Origin: Cyanobacteriota bacterium
Lineage (GTDB): Bacteria; Cyanobacteriota; Cyanobacteriia; Cyanobacteriales; Microcoleaceae
Assembly: GCA_025362325.1 (NCBI GenBank)
Contig: JANYGO010000266.1
Coordinates: forward strand, 1-50,575
Length of the DNA stretch: 50,575 nt
Reading direction: 5' to 3'
The notes under the pieces are model-generated. The model had not been told where the DNA came from and made no database searches. It saw nothing but the letters and a program-made list of their open reading frames with translations. Made by a program: the position numbers and the translations under genes. Of this stretch, positions 44,437-50,575 are shown piece after piece (within the stretch, counting starts at the first letter, position 1; each line of letters starts with the position of its first letter).

Positions 44437-46134
44437 TTACAAACGCGGCGTTTTATCTTGTTTAAACGACGCTAACCATTCGCGAAGTTCGTTGGCCGCA
44501 ATCTCGCGCCCGCCCAAACCAAAGGCTAGAGCAATTCCAACTGCGATCGCCCCCAGCAGCAGCCCGAAAGCCAAATTCACAATATCGCTGCCAATCCCCA
44601 TCTGTTGCAGCGCCAAGGCCGAAACAAAAGCAATAATCGCGATCCGAGCCGTTTGGCCCAACAGCCGCGCTTGGCGAGTTCCAGAACTAGCAATCAAACT
44701 AAAGGCCAGGTTCGCCAAATACAAGCCGATCGCAAATACCACCAAACCAGCCAGCACCCGACCTGCAACCAGCACAATACCGCTAACAATCGCCGTCAGC
44801 GCTGGAATCCGCAGCACGTCGGTAGCCGCCACCACAGCAAACAGGAGGATGCCCACCTGCACCACAATGCCGACAAACTCCGAAGGCGTGCGGCTCGGAA
44901 GTTCCGGTTCCTGAAGAATTGTTGCTTCAGGATCGATCGAACTCGGCGGTAGTCGCAGCGGCTGTTTCGGCTGCACTCCCAACCAAGAAAAGACATTGTT
45001 AAAGCCAATTCCCGTCAGGATATTCGTCACCAAATCGCCGATCCAGCGCCCCAAAATGTAAGCAACCGCCAAAATTAGCGCAGCGGTAAAAATGTTGGGA
45101 AGCGCGCCCATAATCGTGTTCAGCATCGCGATTGCCGGCAAGGAAATCGCCTGGATGTCCAAAGCGTTCAAAGCTGCGATCGCCGTGGGAATCAAAATCA
45201 ACACATAGACAATTGTGCCGATAATCCACGACAGCGATTGTCCGCCGGAACTCCGGGAAATGCCAAAGCGAGCGCCCAAACTGTCCGCCCCAGCAGCAGC
45301 CAGCAGATTCGTGACAATCCGCTGCACCACTTGAGCCAGCAGCCAGCCCACAAACCCAATCAGTACAGCTTCCAAAATCTTCGGAATTGCTGCCAAAATT
45401 TGGTTCAGCAAATTATTCACCGGCAGCAGAGCCTGCTGTAAATCCAGCGATTCCAGAACCGACGGCAAAAACAGCAGAAAAATGAACCAGTACAGCGCAT
45501 TGGCCAGAGTATCGCTCAGCAGCACAGGACTCTCGTTGGGTCTAGTACCCACCTGCTGGTTCAACCGCTCGTCTACGCCAAAACTCCGCATCGCCCGCGA
45601 TAATGCCAATTTGGCAACTGTCGCCAGCACCCAAGCAATCCCCAAGAAAATCAGGGCTTTGGCTAACTTCGGCAAAGCACCGGCAATTTGATTGAGAAAA
45701 GTATTCAGCGGTTGCGAGACAGCCGTGAGATTCAGCCGGTTGAAAAAGGCAACTAGGAAAAAGATAAAAATGATCCAGAATACCGCACCGGAAATCCATT
45801 TTTCGACTTGCGGAGATCCTGCTCCTTCCGGGCGCCCGGTAATCCAAGCAGCCAGCCTGTTGTCAATGGTCGTCTTTTTGAGCAATCCCCCGACTAAAGA
45901 TGAGACGAGGGCTGATACGATCAAGCCAATGAGCAGGATGCCGATCGCCCAGACTAGATTTTCAATGTTTGAACTCTGAACAAAATTGTTGATTCCGCGT
46001 TCGGCATCTGCCAGCGGATTCGGGGCTACCTGGGCTTGTGCCAAAATGCGTAGCGTAGCGGGGCGTATGCCATCGGACATAACCGCTATTTGCCCCGCTA
46101 TCGGTTGAGTTATTTCTTGCCAAGTTTCATTCAT
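44437..46134 (-). CDS. Conserved TM-helix channel-like membrane protein
   Basis: The 565-residue membrane protein holds tandem units of the conserved TM-helix type (PF05552), each NN(L/T)L-x-I-x-x-x-L-P-x-I followed by a helix: LNTFLNQIAGALPKLAKAL, VNNLLNQILAAIPKILEAVL and AMLNTIMGALPNIFTAAL, plus weaker first and last units. These units are known from cyanobacterial mechanosensitive-channel-like proteins. It lacks a clear MscS beta domain. A role in osmotic or membrane-tension response is inferred. It is a single gene with its own terminator. Confidence 0.8.
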   Translation of the reverse strand: MNETWQEITQPIAGQIAVMSDGIRPATLRILAQAQVAPNPLADAERGINNFVQSSNIENLVWAIGILLIGLIVSALVSSLVGGLLKKTTIDNRLAAWITGRPEGAGSPQVEKWISGAVFWIIFIFFLVAFFNRLNLTAVSQPLNTFLNQIAGALPKLAKALIFLGIAWVLATVAKLALSRAMRSFGVDERLNQQVGTRPNESPVLLSDTLANALYWFIFLLFLPSVLESLDLQQALLPVNNLLNQILAAIPKILEAVLIGFVGWLLAQVVQRIVTNLLAAAGADSLGARFGISRSSGGQSLSWIIGTIVYVLILIPTAIAALNALDIQAISLPAIAMLNTIMGALPNIFTAALILAVAYILGRWIGDLVTNILTGIGFNNVFSWLGVQPKQPLRLPPSSIDPEATILQEPELPSRTPSEFVGIVVQVGILLFAVVAATDVLRIPALTAIVSGIVLVAGRVLAGLVVFAIGLYLANLAFSLIASSGTRQARLLGQTARIAIIAFVSALALQQMGIGSDIVNLAFGLLLGAIAVGIALAFGLGGREIAANELREWLASFKQDKTPRL

Positions 46135-46219
46135 TTTTTTCTCAGGTTAACGTCAGATTTTGACTGGGAGAAGACGAAACTTTAAGAATAGTTCCACAAA
46201 ATCTAGACATCGCCTAAAT

Positions 46220-47437
46220 TTAATGTTTGTACGCTTTTAACCGTACTGGGTTAACTACAAAACCCTCTATCGAATTTGGGATAAACCCATCTCCGACTGC
46301 TTTTCTGCCAATATTCAAAGAACCGTTGACATCAGCATTGATTAGTTGTCCAGTTTGGGTTCTGAACAATCCTCTTTTTACTCTACTGCCAATGTACTCT
46401 GATTTTTCTTGAATTGGTTCCCAATCCAAGGCAGAACATATGGATGTGTAACTCTCCTCTACTAACACCACTTTAATTCCCGCAAGTTGTGCTTTGTACT
46501 GCAACATTTGCACGAACCGGCGATGGGGAATGCAGGCAAAATTTTGATGGTTAACTTTGCCAGTGTTAATCCCATCTTTAAAATCCTGCGCCCAGCCTAT
46601 AACCAGCAAGCCAATTTGATGATTGACGAGTTCTTTAATAATTGCGGAACTCGTTGTGTGGAGGTAGTAATCCACTTTGCAGTTACGCTTGTGCCACAAT
46701 TTGGCGAGTTTTTTACTGGTTTTTTGCCCTGCCGACAGCAACGATTTCAAGGTTGATGAAATCTGATTGCAGTATTGGTTGGTTGACTTCAGCGCCCGTC
46801 CGTCGTGGATTTTCGGTACTAACCCAGCAACACTGTATGTTAATGTTGCCAGATTGTTTAATCCTAAATCTATGGCAGCTACTTTCTGATTAACTTGTAA
46901 AGGCTGTTCTAACTTTTCATAGACGACCTCGACAATATAACAACCCACCTTGGGAACAATCCGGATTTCCAGAATCGAGGTGACTTTTGAGGGCAACCAA
47001 ATATTAGTCCCAGAGGGACGAGCATATCCTTTTTTTAAGGCTCTTTTGCTGACAGCTTGAGAATTAAATACAACTACATAGCGCCCGTCTGCTCTTTTTC
47101 CCTGTCTTGAACCTTGATAATTGGGGATTTTGGGTGCGGTTTTAAATTTAGTTGGGTCTTCCTGATAGTTTCGCACTCCCAGATGGTAGCTAGTCCATGC
47201 TTTGAGCGCTAAGCCGAGGGTGCTTTGTGCTACTTTTGCGGGCAGTGCTTTGTAATCGGGGCTGGTTTTGAGCGCGTGATAAACAGCCAGAGCGTTTGTT
47301 TGTTGGCTGGCAAAAAAGTTTTGACGGTAGATGTAGTTAGCGCAGTTGTAAAGATTTTTGCACAGCCATGACAGTCTATCGGCTTCTCGATAAAACCTAT
47401 GATTTGGTTTGATGATGTGCCTTTCGACTAACTGCAT
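46220..47437 (-). CDS. tnpB: TnpB (IS200/IS605-type RuvC nuclease)
   Basis: From ATG 47437 the protein has 405 residues and begins QLVERHIIKPNHRFY; 12 upstream residues are possible but untypical. Three RuvC acids are present: Asp in AAIDLGLNNLATL, Glu in VLVEESYTSICS and Asp in INADVNGSLNIGRK. The middle Cys-x-x-Cys zinc finger is reduced: one Cys after SYTS is kept, the second CxxC is missing, as in a known TnpB subgroup. No tnpA is adjacent. TnpB is an RNA-guided DNA nuclease; a guide RNA would lie at the 3' end and beyond, near 46160-46230. Element ends were not located. Confidence 0.9.
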   Translation of the reverse strand: MQLVERHIIKPNHRFYREADRLSWLCKNLYNCANYIYRQNFFASQQTNALAVYHALKTSPDYKALPAKVAQSTLGLALKAWTSYHLGVRNYQEDPTKFKTAPKIPNYQGSRQGKRADGRYVVVFNSQAVSKRALKKGYARPSGTNIWLPSKVTSILEIRIVPKVGCYIVEVVYEKLEQPLQVNQKVAAIDLGLNNLATLTYSVAGLVPKIHDGRALKSTNQYCNQISSTLKSLLSAGQKTSKKLAKLWHKRNCKVDYYLHTTSSAIIKELVNHQIGLLVIGWAQDFKDGINTGKVNHQNFACIPHRRFVQMLQYKAQLAGIKVVLVEESYTSICSALDWEPIQEKSEYIGSRVKRGLFRTQTGQLINADVNGSLNIGRKAVGDGFIPNSIEGFVVNPVRLKAYKH

Positions 47438-47585
47438 AATCGGTATATATACTGTTATTTGGCGATAATACACTGTATTTAGGAGTGTGTCAATCTTTTA
47501 ATTTCTGGAAAAATTGACGGTATAACTAAATAAAGGACTATAAAGTAAGCAAAGTTTTGTAATACCCTCCTTGTTGCAGGTTTTT

Positions 47586-48050
47586 ATGTCAATTCGCCAA
47601 GTTTTCGAGCAATCCGTTGAAATTCGCGCTGCTGCTACCTTGGTGGAGCGCTGTATAGTCGATCGCACTTTAATGCACAAATGGCTCAATCCCTTGCTGC
47701 GCTGCGATCCCGAGGGCGAATGGGATACTGCTGTAGGAAGTCGCAGCTTATTTATCATAAAAATTCCCGTTTTGCAACCCACTTTAGAGAGTGTGGTGTT
47801 GGAGCGACAACCCGGTTTAATTGTGTGGGGGTTCGACGGATTTTTCAAAGGATGCGATCGCTGGGAATGCCAGCCCCAAATCCAAGGAACTCTCTTGATT
47901 AACCGCTTTGAATTTCAAATTCCCAATCCTTTAATTAGATTTGGTTTCAATCGCTTTGCAGCCCCTTGGACCCAAAAAGATATGAAAGACCAACTGCGCC
48001 GACTCAAACGGGTAGCCGAGCAATTATCTCAAGAAATTGGTAAGGTGTAA
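47586..48050 (+). CDS. SRPBCC superfamily protein
   Basis: From ATG 47586 the protein has 154 residues with the START/Bet v 1-like fold: VFEQSVEIRAAATLVERCI, MHKWLNPLLRC, then RLFEFQIPNPL-like strands and a C-terminal long helix (KDMKDQLRRLKRVAEQLSQEI). Such proteins bind hydrophobic ligands or lipids. In cyanobacteria many are uncharacterised. A TTG 15 bases upstream is also in frame. It lies next to the TnpB gene in opposite direction. Confidence 0.78.
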   Translation: MSIRQVFEQSVEIRAAATLVERCIVDRTLMHKWLNPLLRCDPEGEWDTAVGSRSLFIIKIPVLQPTLESVVLERQPGLIVWGFDGFFKGCDRWECQPQIQGTLLINRFEFQIPNPLIRFGFNRFAAPWTQKDMKDQLRRLKRVAEQLSQEIGKV

Positions 48051-48053
48051 TGG

Positions 48054-48240
48054 GTAATTGGTCATTGGTCATTGGTCATTGGTCATTGGTCATTGGTCAT
48101 TGGTCATTGCTAATCGGTAATCGGTAATCGGTAATCGGTAATCGGCAATCGGTGAAGCAAAATCCGCAATCCGCAATTATCAATTCGCAATCCGCAATTC
48201 CCAATTCCCAATTACCAATTCCCAATTGCCAATTCCCAAA
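48054..48240. repeat. Short tandem heptamer repeats (STRR type)
   Basis: GTCATTG occurs seven times in tandem (48061-48109). TAATCGG occurs five times with one CAATCGG (48111-48152). After that come degenerate AATCCGC and AATTCCC heptamers to about 48240. All units are seven bases long. This is the short tandemly repeated repetitive class known from filamentous cyanobacteria. It separates two convergent genes. Confidence 0.9.
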
Positions 48241-48260
48241 GAGCGAGCAACTTCAGTTAT

Positions 48261-48947
48261 TTACTTCGCACTTCCCGAGGAATTGGGCTGACAAATCATT
48301 TGTCTCGCCGAATTCATAGCTTGACCTGCCGTACTTTGCAAAGCCGGCGAATTCTGATACATAGCTTGCAAATCTTGCAAGTCTTTAATCACTCGCTGGT
48401 AGATGGCCATAGCTTGATTCCCGTCAACTTCTAAAGCCGGAGGGGTGTAGTTTTGCATCACTTCTATCAGTGATATTTTGCCATCTTTGGAAGCTGCGAC
48501 TAAAGCATCACGCAGTGCCGGCGCGCTTTGAGCCCGAGTTGCCGGCGTATAAGCAACCTCGCCCAATTGTTTGAAAACAATTTCCCCAAAATAAGTATTT
48601 GCCAGCCGCGATACTAATTGGGAATCTAAAGGCACTTCTCGCGTTAATATTTCGCGTACCGATTGGGGAGTTTGTTTCGCCAGACTCAAAACGCTTTGCA
48701 GTTGAGATGATGCTTTGCCCGTTTGTGCAAAGCTTTGCAAGTCGCTCATCGGTAAAGTTACGTCAACAGCACCGTATTTTACGGTAACATTGTCTAATGC
48801 AAAGGCTTTGGCGCTGCTCAGCAATACTGCACTTGTCGAGAGTAAAAGTGCCAAACCTAATGATAAAGACTTTGACATTTTTTTGCTAAAATGGGCTGAA
48901 TGCGAGCGCATTTCGTTGAGATAACCTTGTTGAAACTTAAAATTCAT
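48261..48947 (-). CDS. Secreted DUF1400-type protein
   Basis: The 228-residue protein has an extended signal peptide (about 24-50; SKSLSLGLALLLSTSAVLLS, ending KAFA). The rest matches DUF1400: VTVKYGAVDVTLPMSDLQSF, LSLAKQTPQSVREILTREVP, NTYFGEIVFKQLGEV and KISLIEVMQNYTPPALEVDG. In cyanobacteria this domain is often N-terminal to an alpha/beta hydrolase; here it is alone, so lipase activity is not expected. The start at 48947 has AAAGAGG upstream. An ATG at 48878 is an alternative. Confidence 0.85.
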   Translation of the reverse strand: MNFKFQQGYLNEMRSHSAHFSKKMSKSLSLGLALLLSTSAVLLSSAKAFALDNVTVKYGAVDVTLPMSDLQSFAQTGKASSQLQSVLSLAKQTPQSVREILTREVPLDSQLVSRLANTYFGEIVFKQLGEVAYTPATRAQSAPALRDALVAASKDGKISLIEVMQNYTPPALEVDGNQAMAIYQRVIKDLQDLQAMYQNSPALQSTAGQAMNSARQMICQPNSSGSAK

Positions 48948-49261
48948 CAGTTTATGCCTCTTTACGTCAAAATACTGTTTCGATCGATCTTCTTTGCAGG
49001 TATCAGTCGGAAAAGTGGACTCAGAAGTTCCGTAAATGACCTAGTTATTCTACAGTCATGTCAAGCAAATTTAACCCATCAAAAGATAGGTGTTAATTGA
49101 TAATTTATATGTTACGCTTGGATATGTGACATTTTATATAGCTTTGCAAAACTTATAAAAGCGACATTTTAGGGTCGGGCAACAGTTTAGTGATTGTCGC
49201 TTTCGCGTGTGGTAATGTGCGATCGTCTGCGAGGGCTGGGCTAACAATCGCGAATTTAAGT
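48948..49261. other. Intergenic, no gene seen
   Basis: AT-rich sequence between two minus-strand genes. AAAGCGACATTTTAGGG and GATTGTCGCTTTCGCG near 49158-49210 form a weak pair. The DUF1400 promoter should lie in the left part. Nothing coding stands out. Confidence 0.45.
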
Positions 49262-50083
49262 TTAGTTCTGATCGAGCCTTTCGAGTAATAGGCGAATTGC
49301 CGCAGCATCCTCAGCATTCGGAGCATTTGTCAGATATAGTTCCAAATCGTGGCGCGCCTGGGCCAAGCGACCCATTTGATGGTAAAGAATTCCGCGATCG
49401 CGCCTTTCCAACAGCGCCTCGGGAAACAGCAGCAAAATCCGATCGATCGCCCCCAGTACCCTCAAACCATCTCGCTGTTGCAAATAAATCGCCTTCAGAT
49501 TTGCCAGCATCCGCCCCAACAACTGTCGGCGACTTACCGGGGCGAGAAAAGCCGGCGGCAATTCCATCGGTTGACCATAAATTTGAGAAAGTCTCCCCCG
49601 ACAATCTTCGGGAAATAATATCTCGCCCTTGTTAAACGCATCAACAAAAATCCCAGCATCTTCAAAATCCGGCCTAATTAAAAAATGTCCCGGCATCCCA
49701 ATTCCCACCATCGGAAAATCAATGCGCTTAGCAACCTCCAAATAAACCAAAGACAAAGATATCGGAATCCCCGTGCGGCGATCGATCACTTGATTCAAAA
49801 AGCTATTGCGGGGGTCATAATAATCAACATCATTGCCGGAAAATTCCAAATCCTCGTACAGATAGCGGTTGATCGTTTGAATGATCCGCAGCGGATAATT
49901 CTGTACTGGCAGGCGATCGCGCACTCGATCTGCGATCGTGTCGAGAGCGTTGAGATACTCGCTGGGATCTAAATTCGGGTATTCTTCCAAAGCCAAGTAC
50001 AGCGCAGCTTTCGCCAGATCGATCGAGCCATCCGGCTGATTGATTTCTTGATAAAACAGTTGTCGCGCTCTGGGAAAATCCAT
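49262..50083 (-). CDS. SirB1/transglutaminase-like TPR protein
   Basis: The 273-residue protein has the SirB1 N-terminal transglutaminase-like domain (about 1-180): ALYLALEEYPNLDPSEYLNAL, NSFLNQVIDRRTGIPISLSL and MVGIGMPGHFLIRPD, with Cys replaced by Ser, so it may be non-catalytic. A C-terminal TPR-like part follows (ALLERRDRGILYHQMGRLAQA, RHDLELYLTNAP). It is widespread in cyanobacteria with unknown role. It is a single gene. Confidence 0.85.
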   Translation of the reverse strand: MDFPRARQLFYQEINQPDGSIDLAKAALYLALEEYPNLDPSEYLNALDTIADRVRDRLPVQNYPLRIIQTINRYLYEDLEFSGNDVDYYDPRNSFLNQVIDRRTGIPISLSLVYLEVAKRIDFPMVGIGMPGHFLIRPDFEDAGIFVDAFNKGEILFPEDCRGRLSQIYGQPMELPPAFLAPVSRRQLLGRMLANLKAIYLQQRDGLRVLGAIDRILLLFPEALLERRDRGILYHQMGRLAQARHDLELYLTNAPNAEDAAAIRLLLERLDQN

Positions 50084-50128
50084 ATTTATGATTTATTTGA
50101 TTTTAATTAACATCTTATACGAATATTC

Positions 50129-50241
50129 GGCAACAGGCTTTCTGGCCCGTTCCACAAAAGACATTTTTTATTTTAAAAGAGACATTTTTTATTTTAAAAT
50201 AGGCGTTATTTCTCGTGGAACTGGCCAGAAAGCCTGTTGCC
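50129..50241. repeat. 113-bp element with 19-bp perfect inverted ends
   Basis: GGCAACAGGCTTTCTGGCC (50129-50147) and GGCCAGAAAGCCTGTTGCC (50223-50241) are perfect inverted repeats, with inner GTTCCAC/GTGGAAC continuing the pairing. Between them AGACATTTTTTATTTTAAAA occurs twice in tandem. It could be a MITE or a bidirectional terminator between the SirB1-like and SGNH genes. Confidence 0.8.
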
Positions 50242-50285
50242 CCAAAAAAATGAAAAACCAGGAATTATTTCAATCTTAATATACT

Positions 50286-50468
50286 CTAATTTTTTCGATC
50301 GAAATCAGCCACTATTTTTAACAAAGCTTCACGATATATTTTTTTACCATCGAGATTGAGATGCACGCCATCCGAAGTCAAATTAGCCTTCAAAGCTTTG
50401 CCATCAAATAACGGCTGCACGGCTGCGTCATCAACAGATACAGCAGATTCCATGTATGTGTGGTACAC
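50286..50468 (-). pseudogene. C-terminal remnant of an SGNH/GDSL hydrolase
   Basis: Sixty residues remain, ending with LTSDGVHLNLDGKKIYREAL, the block V motif whose Asp and His complete the SGNH catalytic triad. The N-terminal blocks with the catalytic Ser are missing: the frame opens at the edge of an IS630-like element to the right, and its first residues (MYHTYM) come from that junction. This is a hydrolase gene truncated by insertion. Full-length proteins would be about 200 residues or more. Confidence 0.75.
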
Positions 50469-50493
50469 TAAATTCAGTATATCAGCATAAAAA

Positions 50494-50575
50494 ATGAAAG
50501 CTTATTCGATCGAGTTTCGTGAAAAAATAGTTAAAACCTATGAACAAGGTGATACATCAATCAGGAAAGTAGCCC
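50494..50575 (+). mobile_element. IS630-type transposase, 5' part (runs off window)
   Basis: The first 27 residues (KAYSIEFREKIVKTYEQGD, SIRKVA) match the N-terminal helix-turn-helix of IS630 family transposases. The left end of the element should be close to 50455-50490, where a TA-rich stretch precedes the ATG. The remainder lies beyond 50575. Insertion of this element appears to have cut the SGNH gene. Confidence 0.85.

Noticed and set aside
48061-48152. Tandem repeats resembling a CRISPR array
   Set aside because: Units are seven bases long with no spacers and no cas genes nearby; this is the short tandem heptamer class.
1-50575. tRNA or rRNA genes
   Set aside because: Visual scan found no cloverleaf with a TTCGANTC arm and no rRNA-like stretch; an automated search would be needed to be certain.

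Overview
The window looks like chromosome from a filamentous, non-heterocystous cyanobacterium of the Microcoleus/Oscillatoria kind (inference). The signs are psbN and psbH in divergent arrangement, an AgrE-type arginine dihydrolase, a mycosporine-like amino acid cluster, very frequent GCGATCGC (HIP1) octamers, heptameric tandem repeats, and several families of short dispersed repeats between genes. I saw no rRNA, tRNA or CRISPR array.

Layout. 1-2 kb: a secreted protein gene broken by an in-frame stop, and a TPR protein. 2-10 kb: arginine-to-proline catabolism (agrE), a large hybrid sensor kinase, a glycosyltransferase, and argG with a MITE in its 5' region. 10-16 kb: an accessory stretch with two Uma2-type nucleases, a vMAP-like/pentapeptide protein with a possible nuclease domain, a candidate graspetide (RiPP) locus, and orphans. 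16-24.6 kb: DedA, STAS, a coiled-coil pair, an aldolase-fold protein, a Wzz-like protein, an MBL hydrolase and aroC. 24.9-26.8 kb: psbN, then psbH, tatA, pth and a small DUF3146-like gene. 27.3-29.3 kb: a Ser/Thr kinase fused to a formylglycine-generating-enzyme-like domain whose 3' end has the marks of a diversity-generating retroelement (DGR) variable region. 29.7-30.5 kb: an overlapping antitoxin-like/HEPN pair. 31.8-33.2 kb: a dynamin-like GTPase. 33.7-38.4 kb: mysABCD. 38.7-43.2 kb: Hen1 and Pnkp RNA repair, split by an AbrB-like gene and a structured repeat. 43-50.6 kb: a third Uma2 protein, a TM-helix channel, TnpB, an SRPBCC protein, a DUF1400 protein, a SirB1-like protein, and an SGNH hydrolase remnant beside an IS630 transposase that runs off the window.

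How genes work together. MysA and MysB make 4-deoxygadusol, MysC adds glycine and MysD adds a second amino acid, giving UV-absorbing mycosporine-like compounds. Hen1 and Pnkp repair RNAs cut by ribotoxins; Hen1 methylates the 3' end before Pnkp seals. AgrE and ArgG sit at opposite ends of arginine turnover. The 45-residue acidic peptide before the graspetide-type ATP-grasp ligase is the best candidate for an undescribed natural-product system. The kinase-FGE gene is the best candidate for targeted protein diversification, but its reverse transcriptase and template repeat would lie outside this window.
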